Assembly (NCBI GenBank): GCA_017617065.1 | Contig: JAFZWP010000017.1 | Span: 1-54,695, forward strand | Length of the DNA stretch: 54,695 bases | Reading direction: 5' to 3' | From: Bacilli bacterium | GTDB taxonomy: Bacteria > Bacillota_I > Bacilli_A > ML615J-28 > CAG-698 | Shown here: positions 17,450-25,593 of the stretch, piece after piece | Layout: every line of letters starts with the position of its first letter | How positions within the stretch are numbered: the first letter of the stretch is position 1 | Notes under the pieces: generated by a model | What the model saw: only the letters and a program-made list of their open reading frames with translations | What the model was told of the DNA's origin: nothing | Databases searched by the model: none | Program-made: the position numbers and the translations under genes

Positions 17450-18392
17450 ATTCTTCGTCGTCTGAACCTTGATATGTAATTACCATATAGAAGATACCTG
17501 TTAAGGCACCAACTAAAACGATTGTTACTAATGCTTCCCACCACCAATAAGTTTTTAGTAGATATTTAGTGTATCCAGAAGCAAGCGCATCGCCATTAAA
17601 TCCAGGTGTAAATGTAGATAATTCTTCTTCGGTTAAATCTACATAGAAGTTATCCACATCTAGACTAGATGTATTATCATATACATATCTAGTTTTAGCA
17701 TCATCTGGAGTAGATACGCGGTTATTTGATTTATCTTCATCACAATGGATAGAAATAGTTACATTTTCTGAAGGAAAATTAGTTGATTTTACTCTAGCAG
17801 CAAGTAAATATTGTTTTCCAACTTTTGATGGATTTGCACCATAATCAATAAATATAAATGTTAAGAAATCTTCTTCATTGAATTCTACAGTTACGCAATC
17901 ATTATCATTATCAAAATCGTCTGCATTTCTAATTTGCATAAATACACTAGGTATAGTTATATTATCAGGAATAGTGGCTTCGTCACTGCCTTCATTAAGA
18001 CGGTATATACATGTATAATTTACATCATGCAATAAGAAATAATAATATAAATCATATGTATAACCATCACCGCTTGCGTTTTCTACTTTTTCAATTACTT
18101 GATAGATATCTAAAATACCAACATTTTTGTCATCATCATATTTTACTTCTTTAGTTTCAAGTAGACGATATCTATCTTTTGTATAAGTAAGCAAACCTTC
18201 TATTTGTTCTCTATAATTTTGTTTATCGTTACCTTTTCTATCATATTTTATATTTGCAAAATATGTATTTTCATATGTATCTAAATGTCTTTTATATGTA
18301 TATCTACACATTAAGAATGCTACAACTAGTGGAATAATTATCGCTAGTGTTAATACAATTGCTTTGAATATTTTATACCCTCTATTTTTCAT
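17448..18392 (-). CDS. Membrane protein with large extracytoplasmic domain, function unknown
   Basis: A 314-residue protein not recognised as a known family. There is one hydrophobic helix near the N-terminus (about 11-29), a long polar region rich in Asp, Asn and Tyr (about 30-280), and a second helix near the C-terminus (about 284-305) followed by an acidic tail (GSDDEE). This gives an inside-outside-inside layout with the middle domain exposed. Start: GGAGG 5-6 nt before the ATG. It is monocistronic (promoter 18417-18444, terminator 17424-17449). It has the same overall layout as the gene at 27800-28825, but I see no convincing sequence similarity between them. Confidence 0.75.
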   Translation of the reverse strand: MKNRGYKIFKAIVLTLAIIIPLVVAFLMCRYTYKRHLDTYENTYFANIKYDRKGNDKQNYREQIEGLLTYTKDRYRLLETKEVKYDDDKNVGILDIYQVIEKVENASGDGYTYDLYYYFLLHDVNYTCIYRLNEGSDEATIPDNITIPSVFMQIRNADDFDNDNDCVTVEFNEEDFLTFIFIDYGANPSKVGKQYLLAARVKSTNFPSENVTISIHCDEDKSNNRVSTPDDAKTRYVYDNTSSLDVDNFYVDLTEEELSTFTPGFNGDALASGYTKYLLKTYWWWEALVTIVLVGALTGIFYMVITYQGSDDEE

Positions 18393-18416
18393 AATAGCCT
18401 CCGTTTTTACTTATCC

Positions 18417-18444
18417 ATTATATCATAATTATGCCTATTTTCAA
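18417..18444 (-). promoter_or_regulatory. Promoter of the two-TM membrane protein gene
   Basis: On the minus strand TTGAAA (18439-18444), 16 bp, TATAAT (18417-18422), with a TG one base before the -10 box (extended -10). Confidence 0.75.
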
Positions 18445-18490
18445 TTATTTAAAAAATATCTAAATTGAATTTAAGAAAATTTTAAAAATT

Positions 18491-18533
18491 TTTCTTGAAT
18501 TTTCTTGAATTTTCTAAAATTATGTATTATAAT
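18491..18533 (+). promoter_or_regulatory. Promoter overlapping a 10-bp tandem repeat
   Basis: TTGAAT (18505-18510), 17 bp, TATAAT (18528-18533). The -35 box lies in the second of two identical tandem copies of TTTCTTGAAT (18491-18500, 18501-18510), followed by a diverged third copy, TTTCTAAAAT (18511-18520). The repeat may be an operator or simply duplicate the -35 element. Confidence 0.6.
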
Positions 18534-18554
18534 GCAATTGTGAGGTGATAAAAA

Positions 18555-18932
18555 ATGGCAATTACATGGTTTTCTAAAACCTTAAGAGGTTCTATTAGTA
18601 TCTATGAAACTAATATAACCATTAACACTGTTGCAGCGGCCAATTTCAAAAATGCTTATTCAACATTAGTTGGATATGATGTAGAAAATAAGTCGCTAGT
18701 TATTAAAGCAATTTCTAAAGAAGAAATTGATTTAGGCATATACAACGAAGCAGAATTGCATCCAATCGCTATAAAACCTAGTTATGGTAGAATCAGCGGT
18801 AAAAACATCATCAAAAACATATGTGAATTTGTTCCATTAGATTTTAAAAAGAAACAATTCTATAAGTTTTATACAAATTGGAACAAAGAACAAAAGATGT
18901 TGGTTGTAGACTTAACAAAGGAGGTGGAGTAA
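18555..18932 (+). CDS. Conserved-looking small protein upstream of NfeD/SPFH genes, function unknown
   Basis: A 125-residue soluble protein not recognised as a known family. It has no signal sequence or membrane helix. The first half alternates short beta-strand-like segments, including a run of Ile, Thr and Val near the N-terminus; the second half is lysine- and phenylalanine-rich (KKKQFYKFY near 100-108). GAGGTG lies 7 nt before the ATG. Its stop codon directly abuts the ATG of the NfeD-like gene, whose ribosome binding site lies inside it. It is therefore probably co-translated with, and functionally linked to, the NfeD/SPFH pair. Function unknown. Confidence 0.75.
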   Translation: MAITWFSKTLRGSISIYETNITINTVAAANFKNAYSTLVGYDVENKSLVIKAISKEEIDLGIYNEAELHPIAIKPSYGRISGKNIIKNICEFVPLDFKKKQFYKFYTNWNKEQKMLVVDLTKEVE

Positions 18933-19415
18933 ATGCTTACTTTCTTAACAAATCTAGAAATTGATCCTTGGATCTTAATATGGGCATTTATTATTATCAC
19001 TACAATTATTGTAGAATTAGCTACAGATAACTTAGTTACTATTTGGTTTACACTTGGAGCTGTTGTTGCTCTAATTGTACTAGCATTTGGCGGAAGTGAA
19101 TGGGTACAAATAATAACTTTTGTAGGCTCAAGCGCAGTATTCTTAGTAGCTACGCGTCCATTAACTAAGAAAATGATGCGTCGTTCTATCATTAGAACAA
19201 ATGCGGATAAAGCAATTGGGTCAATTGGCGTAATCACAAAAGCGTTTGGTGAAGGTGAAATTGGTGAAGTTAGAGTTGAAAGCGTGCTTTGGCGTGCTAC
19301 AAACTTAGACGGTTTGAATTTCCAAGAAGGAGAAAAAGTCATGGTCGATGCTATTACAGGCACAAAACTAGTTGTATCTAAATTAAAAGAAGAAAATAAA
19401 ATAGAAATATTATAA
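18933..19415 (+). CDS. NfeD-like membrane protein (short form)
   Basis: A 160-residue protein: two or three membrane helices (about 12-32, 36-52, 58-76) followed by a C-terminal OB-fold domain (about 90-160, with GSIGVITKAFGEGEIGEVRVE). This is the short NfeD form that lacks the ClpP-class serine protease domain. NfeD proteins are established partners of SPFH/stomatin proteins in membrane microdomains, and the next gene is such a protein. The start follows the previous stop with no gap; the ribosome binding site GGAGGTGG lies at the end of the preceding gene. Confidence 0.87.
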   Translation: MLTFLTNLEIDPWILIWAFIIITTIIVELATDNLVTIWFTLGAVVALIVLAFGGSEWVQIITFVGSSAVFLVATRPLTKKMMRRSIIRTNADKAIGSIGVITKAFGEGEIGEVRVESVLWRATNLDGLNFQEGEKVMVDAITGTKLVVSKLKEENKIEIL

Positions 19416-19427
19416 GGAGATATATAA

Positions 19428-20387
19428 ATGAAAACATTATTTTTAGCAGGAATTGGTCCATTAGGAATTGTATTTATTATTGTTGCTATTGTTGTATTAT
19501 TGATTTTTATTAGTTGCATTCGTATTGTTCCTCAAGCAAATGCATACGTTGTAGAAAGATTAGGTGCATATCGTAAAACTTGGGGCACAGGAATTCACTT
19601 TTTAGCTCCATTTGTAGATAGAGTTGGTAAGAGAATGTCTTTAAAAGAACAAGTTGTTGACTTTGATCCACAACCAGTTATCACAAAAGATAACGTTACA
19701 ATGCAAATCGATACTGTTGTGTTCTATCAAATCACAGATCCAAAAGCATATGCATATGGTGTAGAAAGACCATCAGAAGCATTAGAAAAATTAACAGCTA
19801 CTACACTTCGTAACATCATTGGTGAAATTGAATTAGACGCCACTCTTACAAGTCGTGATTTAATTAACTCTAAGATGAGAAATATTCTAGATGAAGCAAC
19901 AGATCCATGGGGAATTAAGGTTAACCGTGTAGAACTTAAAAACATTCTTCCTCCAAAAGATATACGTGAGGCAATGGAAAAACAAATGCGTGCAGAACGT
20001 GAACGTCGTGAATCTATTTTAAAGGCTGAAGGTGATAAGAGAAGTCGTATACTTCAAGCTGAAGGTTTAAAAGAATCTGAAATTCTTCAAGCAGAAGCTA
20101 AAAAAGAAGCATTAATTAGAGAAGCTGAAGGTCAAAAGCAATCACAAATTCTTCATGCACAAGGTGAAGCAGAAGCAATTTTGGAAGTACAAAAAGCTAC
20201 TGCTGATGGTATTAGATTATTAAAAGAAGCAGGAGCTGACCAAGCAGTATTAACACTTAAAGCATATGAAGCTTTAGCAGAAGTATCTAAAGGTCAAGCA
20301 ACTAAGATTATTATTCCATCTGAATTACAAAGTGTAGCAGGACTTGCTACAGCTGTAACAGAAGTTGTAAAAGGCGAAAAGAAATAA
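19428..20387 (+). CDS. SPFH/stomatin-family protein (QmcA/paraslipin type)
   Basis: Membrane scaffold protein of 319 residues thought to organise lipid microdomains and regulate membrane proteases. It has an N-terminal membrane helix (about 11-30), an SPFH domain (about 32-200, with VVERLGAYRKTWGTGIHF and DNVTMQIDTVVFYQITDP), and a coiled-coil region built from repeated AEG/EAEG segments (about 195-270). Order and content match paraslipins. AAGGAG lies before the ATG, 12 nt after the NfeD stop; a strong terminator ends the operon at 20398-20429. The pairing with NfeD supports the call. Confidence 0.92.
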   Translation: MKTLFLAGIGPLGIVFIIVAIVVLLIFISCIRIVPQANAYVVERLGAYRKTWGTGIHFLAPFVDRVGKRMSLKEQVVDFDPQPVITKDNVTMQIDTVVFYQITDPKAYAYGVERPSEALEKLTATTLRNIIGEIELDATLTSRDLINSKMRNILDEATDPWGIKVNRVELKNILPPKDIREAMEKQMRAERERRESILKAEGDKRSRILQAEGLKESEILQAEAKKEALIREAEGQKQSQILHAQGEAEAILEVQKATADGIRLLKEAGADQAVLTLKAYEALAEVSKGQATKIIIPSELQSVAGLATAVTEVVKGEKK

Positions 20388-20397
20388 ATGAATTTAT

Positions 20398-20429
20398 GGC
20401 TAGTTAGATATCTAACTAGCCTTTTTTTA
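20398..20429 (+). terminator. Terminator of the NfeD-SPFH operon
   Basis: A 24-bp perfect palindrome (arm GGCTAGTTAGAT, 20398-20421) followed by seven T residues. Confidence 0.93.
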
Positions 20430-20458
20430 TTGTGTTTTTTGCATATATTTAGTACAAT
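20430..20458 (+). promoter_or_regulatory. Probable PAP2 gene promoter
   Basis: TTGTGT (20430-20435), 17 bp, TACAAT (20453-20458), right after the preceding terminator and 20 bp before the start codon. Confidence 0.55.
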
Positions 20459-20478
20459 TTTTACGTGAGGTGATATAT

Positions 20479-21402
20479 ATGCAATTTGAATTAGAAATTA
20501 TTAAAGGTTTGCAATCAATATCAAATGGATTTTTAAACTTTTTAGCATCCGCAATTTCATTTTTAGGCGAACAATATATGTTAATTATAATGGCTGCCGT
20601 TATTTACTTTATCCTCGATAAAGAATTTGGAGAAACATTCTGCTTTACTACATTATTTAGTAATACTATGAATGGTGTATTAAAATTAATAATAAATAGA
20701 CCTAGACCGTTCGTAAAAGATCCTGAAGTTAAAAACTTAAAAGAATCAACTGCAACCGGTTCATCATTCCCAAGCGGTCATTCTCAAGGATCATCAGCAA
20801 TGTATTTTAGCGTTGCTCACCATTATAAAAAGAAACTTGGTTGGATTATAGCTTCAATTATTGTATTTTTAGTAATGTTTTCAAGAATGTATTTAGGCGC
20901 TCATTATTTAACTGATACACTTGCTGGTTGTGCATTTGGATTACTATTTGTGTTCTTATGTCCATGGTTGTATTCAAAGTTTGGTACAACTCCTGAAAAA
21001 AAATTAATATTCTTTGGTGTAATTTGCTTATTAATATTACCAGTTGCTATAGGATTTGCTATTGGTGCTACAAGAGAACAAATTTTATTAAGAAGAGATT
21101 TTTATACAGGATATGCATCATTACTTGCTGTTGGACCAACAATTTATGTTGAAAATAAGTTCACGAAATTTGATACAAAAGGTGTCCCACTTTTAATGAG
21201 AATTCTAAGATGTGTAATCGCGATTATAATAGTTCTTGCAATTTACTTTGGCTTAGTAAAATTATGGCCAAATAAAGTTATAATTTTAGATATGATTAGA
21301 TATTTCTCGTTATTATTTGTAGGTATTGGAATATATCCATTAATATTTAGAAATACTAGATTATTTAAAGCTAAAAATAAAGAAGAAAAGGCTACTGAAT
21401 AG
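20479..21402 (+). CDS. PAP2-family membrane phosphatase
   Basis: Predicted integral-membrane acid phosphatase acting on a lipid phosphate such as undecaprenyl pyrophosphate or phosphatidate. The 307-residue protein has the three PAP2 motifs: K69 with RPRP (74-77), PSGH (98-101), and SR...H...D (S135-R136, H142, D146). About seven membrane helices are visible, including a C-terminal half with four more helices, longer than minimal PAP2 enzymes. The ATG at 20479 is chosen because GAGGTG lies 7 nt upstream; a GTG 3 codons earlier is part of that site. The substrate cannot be decided from sequence. Confidence 0.88.
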   Translation: MQFELEIIKGLQSISNGFLNFLASAISFLGEQYMLIIMAAVIYFILDKEFGETFCFTTLFSNTMNGVLKLIINRPRPFVKDPEVKNLKESTATGSSFPSGHSQGSSAMYFSVAHHYKKKLGWIIASIIVFLVMFSRMYLGAHYLTDTLAGCAFGLLFVFLCPWLYSKFGTTPEKKLIFFGVICLLILPVAIGFAIGATREQILLRRDFYTGYASLLAVGPTIYVENKFTKFDTKGVPLLMRILRCVIAIIIVLAIYFGLVKLWPNKVIILDMIRYFSLLFVGIGIYPLIFRNTRLFKAKNKEEKATE

Positions 21403-21414
21403 TAGCCTTTTCTT
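21386..21414. terminator. Bidirectional terminator between PAP2 gene and mnmE
   Basis: Arms AAAAGGCTACT (21386-21396) and AGTAGCCTTTT (21401-21411) between convergent genes; the stop codon of the PAP2 gene lies in the loop and arm. Confidence 0.88.
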
Positions 21415-22775
21415 TATTTACCCAAACAGAATCTAGCAAACATTTCTTCAACTAAATCTGCGCTTGATATTTCGCCTAATATTTCTAATAAATAATTATA
21501 CGAATTAGTTAAATCGATATTAATTAAATCAATTGGATCATTAGCAATTATTCCTTTATTTGCTTCGATTAAACTATCATAACATCTTCTTAATAACCCC
21601 ATTTGTCTTGAGTTACCAATATACGAAGCATCAATATTAGTAATATCACTGATTTTACATATATCTTTAATTTTTTCTGTTACTTTTTCGATGTCGTTTT
21701 CATTAAAACTTGATATCAATAAATAATCATCTAATTGGTCTAAATCAATTAATTTATTTAAGTCGTTTTTATTAACAATAATAATTCTAGTTTTATCTTT
21801 AGTTTCCTTTAATAATTCGATATCTATTTCACTTAATTTTTCACTATAATCAAATACTAATATTACAAGTTCTGCTTCACTTAATATTTGTTTTGATTTT
21901 TTAACACCAATTTGCTCTACTGTATCGCTTGCATCTCTAATGCCTGCAGTATCAATTAAATGGAGTAAAACACCACCAATGTTAATATTACCTTCAACTA
22001 TATCTCTAGTTGTTCCAGCAATATCAGTAACAATTGCTTTATCTTCTTTTAACAATGCATTTAATAAGCTTGATTTACCTACATTTGGCTTACCAATTAT
22101 AGCTGTTTTAATACCATTTTTTATAATACTAGCCTGTTCAGCTTTATCTATTATCTTTTTGATATCTAATATTAACTCATCAATGCTTGGCTTTAATACT
22201 TCAGTTGTTACTTGAACTTCATCTTCGTATTCTGGATAATCAATATTTACTTCAATTTCTAATATACATTTTAATAATTTTTCTTTGAAATTAGTAATTA
22301 ATTTTTTAGTTGCGCCACTTAAGCCATAATTAGCCATTTTTAGGCTAGTTTTTGTTTTAGCTTCAATTATATCCATAACTGATTCGGCTTGAGTAAGGTC
22401 AATTCTACCATTCAGATATGCTCTTTTGGTGAATTCACCCGGTTCTGCTAGTCTAGCTCCTTTAGATAACACTAACTCTAATATTTTATTAGTAACATAT
22501 ATTCCACCGTGGCAATTAATTTCAACTACATCTTCTCTTGTAAATGTTTTTGGTGCTTTGAATACGCTAACTAATACTTCGTCAACAACTTCACCATTGT
22601 CATATATATGCCCATAGGTAATTGTATGCGATTTTACTTTAGTTAAATCAGCTTTTCCAAATATTTTATTTACAATAGATATAGCTTCATCGCCACTAAG
22701 CCTAACAATTGATATTGCCCCATTAGCTAAAGCAGTAGAAATAGATGCAATTGTATCCTTATAATAATTGTACAT
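21414..22775 (-). CDS. mnmE: tRNA uridine-5-carboxymethylaminomethyl(34) synthesis GTPase MnmE
   Basis: GTPase that, with MnmG, modifies the wobble uridine of several tRNAs. The 453-residue length is typical. It has an N-terminal tetrahydrofolate-binding domain (1-118), a helical domain, and an inserted G domain with G1 GKPNVGKS (228-235), DIAGTTRD (251-258) and DTAGIRD; the C-terminus ends CLGK, carrying the conserved C-x-G-K motif. In many Firmicutes mnmE is near yidC/jag; here it is several kilobases away. AAGGAAG lies 8 nt upstream of the ATG. Confidence 0.97.
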   Translation of the reverse strand: MYNYYKDTIASISTALANGAISIVRLSGDEAISIVNKIFGKADLTKVKSHTITYGHIYDNGEVVDEVLVSVFKAPKTFTREDVVEINCHGGIYVTNKILELVLSKGARLAEPGEFTKRAYLNGRIDLTQAESVMDIIEAKTKTSLKMANYGLSGATKKLITNFKEKLLKCILEIEVNIDYPEYEDEVQVTTEVLKPSIDELILDIKKIIDKAEQASIIKNGIKTAIIGKPNVGKSSLLNALLKEDKAIVTDIAGTTRDIVEGNINIGGVLLHLIDTAGIRDASDTVEQIGVKKSKQILSEAELVILVFDYSEKLSEIDIELLKETKDKTRIIIVNKNDLNKLIDLDQLDDYLLISSFNENDIEKVTEKIKDICKISDITNIDASYIGNSRQMGLLRRCYDSLIEANKGIIANDPIDLINIDLTNSYNYLLEILGEISSADLVEEMFARFCLGK

Positions 22776-22796
22776 ATGTATTACTTCCTTTTTTCC

Positions 22797-22825
22797 ATTT
22801 TAACATATTAAAAATAACTTAACAA
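22797..22825 (-). promoter_or_regulatory. mnmE promoter
   Basis: On the minus strand TTGTTA (22820-22825), 17 bp, TAAAAT (22797-22802). It diverges from the fic promoter in the same 140-bp gap. Confidence 0.6.
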
Positions 22826-22839
22826 TTATTTTTGGCATC

Positions 22840-22867
22840 TTGCAATTGCAGTTTTATATGCTATAAT
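22840..22867 (+). promoter_or_regulatory. fic promoter
   Basis: TTGCAA (22840-22845), 16 bp, TATAAT (22862-22867), preceded by TGC (extended -10). Confidence 0.65.
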
Positions 22868-22917
22868 GAATTAACAAAATGCAAATTGAGTTATTTATCT
22901 ATAGGAGGTATCCAAAA

Positions 22918-23589
22918 ATGAGCACTTGCGAATTACTAAAATTAAAAGAAATAGCAGCTAATTTATTTGATATTAATAATATATCTTTTGAATTGAAATC
23001 TAAGATTATTTTTTCATCTTTATCTTTTGAATATCCAAGCATTACACTTGAAGAAGTAAATGATGTTTTAAATGGTAAAAGCACTAATAATTCTTTGTTA
23101 ATTAATAATCAAGCAAATGCATTAAATTTCGTTATTGATTTAGTTAAAAATAATGAAGAATTAACTGAAAACAAATTAAAAGATTTACATGAAATATTAA
23201 TGAAAGGTATATTAGAAGTAAGTGGTCTGTACCGTAATGTAGATATATCTATTAAAGGATCAAATCATACTCCACCAAGTCATATCAAAGTATACGATAG
23301 AATGGGTAAGTATTTTGATTATTTAGCTCAAGTTAATGCTGATTTATTAGAATATATATCATTTAGTCATTTACAACTTGCAAAAGTACATCCATTTTTA
23401 GATGGAAACGGTAGGTGTGCAAGATTAGTTTTAAATTATGAATTAATGAAAAATGGCCTTGCTCCTGTATATATTCTTCCTGAAGAAAGAAATGAATACT
23501 ATAATACTTTAGAAGAATTTAAAGTAAATAAAGATTCAAATCCATTCAAAGAATTCTTATTAAAAATTGAAGCTAGATCACTAAATTAA
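22918..23589 (+). CDS. Fic-domain protein (predicted AMP-transferase)
   Basis: Fic proteins transfer AMP (or another phosphate-containing group) from a nucleotide to a protein hydroxyl. The 223-residue protein carries the intact active-site motif HPFLDGNGR (158-166). Upstream, S34-L-S-F-E38-Y39 sits where class II Fic proteins have the inhibitory helix (S/T)xxxE(G/N); the glutamate is kept but the following residue is Tyr. The start at 22918 is set by AGGAGG 7 nt upstream; an earlier in-frame ATG has no such site. No antitoxin gene is next to it; it stands alone between mnmE and the nag genes. The target is unknown. Confidence 0.9.
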   Translation: MSTCELLKLKEIAANLFDINNISFELKSKIIFSSLSFEYPSITLEEVNDVLNGKSTNNSLLINNQANALNFVIDLVKNNEELTENKLKDLHEILMKGILEVSGLYRNVDISIKGSNHTPPSHIKVYDRMGKYFDYLAQVNADLLEYISFSHLQLAKVHPFLDGNGRCARLVLNYELMKNGLAPVYILPEERNEYYNTLEEFKVNKDSNPFKEFLLKIEARSLN

Positions 23590-23599
23590 TAAACAAAAT

Positions 23600-23630
23600 A
23601 AAATAGGCTACACTTGTAGCCTATTTTTTA
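23600..23630. terminator. Bidirectional terminator between fic and nagA
   Basis: Arms AAATAGGCTAC (23601-23611) and GTAGCCTATTT (23616-23626), A-rich and T-rich flanks, between convergent genes. It overlaps the nagA 3' end. Confidence 0.88.
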
Positions 23631-24775
23631 TATGTAATTTCACCATTAATTATTACTAATGATATGTCTATTTTTTCATCAAATAATACAATATCTGCAT
23701 CATTTCCTACTTTTATTTCACCTTTTTTATATTTAGATCCTAATGCTTTAATTGGATTAATTGTTACCATATTAATGGCATCGTTTAATCCTACGCCTGC
23801 TTTTAACATATTTTTAACTAAAAGATCACATGTTGCAATACTTCCTGCAAATGCGCTTCTATCTTTTAATTTAGCCACGCCATCTTCAATAACGCAAGGT
23901 GTCCCTTCACCCATTTTACCTAAATATGTTTCTTTTAAGTTAGTACCAGCTGCGCGCATTGCATCAGTAATTAATGATATATGTTCATGGTTCTTAAATT
24001 TATATATATATTTTAATAAATCTATTGGTAAATGTGATCCATCAGCAATAATTTCGATATCTAAATCGTCAATTAAATAGCCCGCTTCAATTATACCTAA
24101 AATTCGATAGCCATTTTTTCTTGTAATCGAAGAACAGCCTGAATAAAAATGAGTAATTAAAGTAGCACCATTTTTATAAGTATCTTTAACAACATCAAAC
24201 GTTGCATTGGAGTGACCAATCGATACAGTAATATTGTTTTCTTTTAATAACTTAATTAATTCATCTGAATTTGCAAGTTCTGGAGCAAGAGTAACACGTG
24301 TAATTGCACCATTTGCAAGCTCAATTAATCCATTAATTTCTTTAATATCCGGATTGTGTAAATAATCTACATTAATGGCGCCACATTGCGCTCTATTTAA
24401 ATATGGGCCTTCTAAATGTAATCCGAGTAAATTACATTTATAATCTTTAGCATTTTTATATCTAATTATTGCTTTCTTTAAATCCTCAACAGAACTAGCA
24501 ACAAGTGTTGGTACCATTGATGTAGTTCCATGAATCATATGTGCATATGTAATTTTTTGATATGTTTCAATGTTTTCATCTAAAAAATCATATCCACCAC
24601 CGCCATGGATATGCATGTCCACAAATCCAGGACTTAAAAATCTACCTAATCCATCAATATAATTATCTGTGCTGATATCTTTAGCAATATTGGTAATAAT
24701 GCCATCATTAATTTCAATACAATAATTATTTAATATTTTGTTTCTAGTAATAATATTTACATTCTTAATTATCAT
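23621..24775 (-). CDS. nagA: N-acetylglucosamine-6-phosphate deacetylase
   Basis: Removes acetate from GlcNAc-6-phosphate, the first step of amino-sugar and peptidoglycan recycling. A 384-residue amidohydrolase with HIHGG (H55, H57), the metal-ligand Glu in HLEGPYLN, then IGHSNAT, THFYSG, DGSHL and LITDA, so all expected catalytic residues are present. The usual THxxNAM stretch reads THFYSGCSS here, a local departure in the substrate loop. The ATG comes 1 nt after the nagB stop, and nagB-nagA form an operon. Function is well supported by the partner gene. Confidence 0.93.
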   Translation of the reverse strand: MIIKNVNIITRNKILNNYCIEINDGIITNIAKDISTDNYIDGLGRFLSPGFVDMHIHGGGGYDFLDENIETYQKITYAHMIHGTTSMVPTLVASSVEDLKKAIIRYKNAKDYKCNLLGLHLEGPYLNRAQCGAINVDYLHNPDIKEINGLIELANGAITRVTLAPELANSDELIKLLKENNITVSIGHSNATFDVVKDTYKNGATLITHFYSGCSSITRKNGYRILGIIEAGYLIDDLDIEIIADGSHLPIDLLKYIYKFKNHEHISLITDAMRAAGTNLKETYLGKMGEGTPCVIEDGVAKLKDRSAFAGSIATCDLLVKNMLKAGVGLNDAINMVTINPIKALGSKYKKGEIKVGNDADIVLFDEKIDISLVIINGEITYKK

Positions 24776-24776
24776 T

Positions 24777-25514
24777 TTAATTTAATAAGCTTGCGCTTTC
24801 CTTATCTATATATAATGTGGCATTTTGATGACGACGCATAATAGTTGCAGGGCATTTTTCGCTAATTGGCAAATTAATAGTATCATATACCGCTTGGGCT
24901 TTTGTTAGTCCTGGTACACTGCATATTAGATATGTAGCAGAAAGCAAAACTGGAATTGTTAAAGTCAATGCTTCAGTTGGTACTTCATCAATTGTTTTGA
25001 AACATCCATCATTTACTTGCTGATGTCTACATTTATCATCAAGCTTAACAATTTTTATTATTTCATTATCATCAAAATCGGCAACGCCTGGATCATTGAA
25101 AGCTATATGGCCATTTTCGCCGATTCCTAAGAATACTACGTCTATTGGATGGCTTTTTATTAATGCCGCATAATCTTTTTCGCAACAAATGTAATATATA
25201 TTTTTAAAAGTTACTTTTGAAAATATATGTTCATTCAAATAATGAGCAAATGATGCATTGCTATCCATACCAAATCCAACATATTCGTCCATATGAAATG
25301 CATTAATTCTGCACCAATCTATATCTTCGTCTTTTAACAAATTTTTTAGTGTTTCATTTTGTGAAGGTGCGGCTGCAAAAATAACATTAATTTCATCTTT
25401 TTCTTCAAGCAATCCTTTTAAAATCTTTGCACCATCTTGCGCAGCACATTTGCCTAATTCTTCACGGTTTTCGCAAACGCATATTTTTAATTTTCCTTTG
25501 TTAGTTGTATACAT
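24777..25514 (-). CDS. nagB: Glucosamine-6-phosphate deaminase
   Basis: Converts glucosamine 6-phosphate to fructose 6-phosphate and ammonia, completing entry of amino sugars into glycolysis. The 245-residue protein shows MDEYVGFG with the family MDEY motif in the first half and the catalytic loop LGIGENGHIAFNDPG in the middle. The start at 25514 is used because GGAGG lies 8 nt upstream; an ATG 6 codons earlier overlaps this site. It is the first gene of nagB-nagA with a good promoter at 25534-25562. No NagR/GntR gene is adjacent. Confidence 0.95.
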   Translation of the reverse strand: MYTTNKGKLKICVCENREELGKCAAQDGAKILKGLLEEKDEINVIFAAAPSQNETLKNLLKDEDIDWCRINAFHMDEYVGFGMDSNASFAHYLNEHIFSKVTFKNIYYICCEKDYAALIKSHPIDVVFLGIGENGHIAFNDPGVADFDDNEIIKIVKLDDKCRHQQVNDGCFKTIDEVPTEALTLTIPVLLSATYLICSVPGLTKAQAVYDTINLPISEKCPATIMRRHQNATLYIDKESASLLN

Positions 25515-25533
25515 AATATATGCCTCCGACAAA

Positions 25534-25562
25534 ATTATACTTTAATCGTTATTTATAAACAA
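25534..25562 (-). promoter_or_regulatory. nagBA promoter
   Basis: On the minus strand TTGTTT (25557-25562), 17 bp, TATAAT (25534-25539). The short leader leaves little room for an operator other than over the promoter itself. Confidence 0.7.
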
Positions 25563-25567
25563 TAAAA

Positions 25568-25590
25568 AAGAGGATATAAATATCCTCATT
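25568..25590 (-). terminator. Terminator of the rpmH-rnpA-yidC-jag operon
   Basis: Arms GAGGATA (25570-25576) and TATCCTC (25581-25587), T-run on the minus strand, directly after jag. Confidence 0.85.
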
Positions 25591-25593
25591 TTA

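Noticed and set aside
18869..19519. Minus-strand 216-codon frame opposite the NfeD-like gene
   Set aside because: The plus-strand gene has a clear family match, ribosome binding site and operon context; the antisense frame has none of these.
22918..25514. Toxin-antitoxin module around fic
   Set aside because: No small antitoxin gene lies upstream or downstream; the flanking genes are mnmE and nagA, each with its own terminator or promoter.
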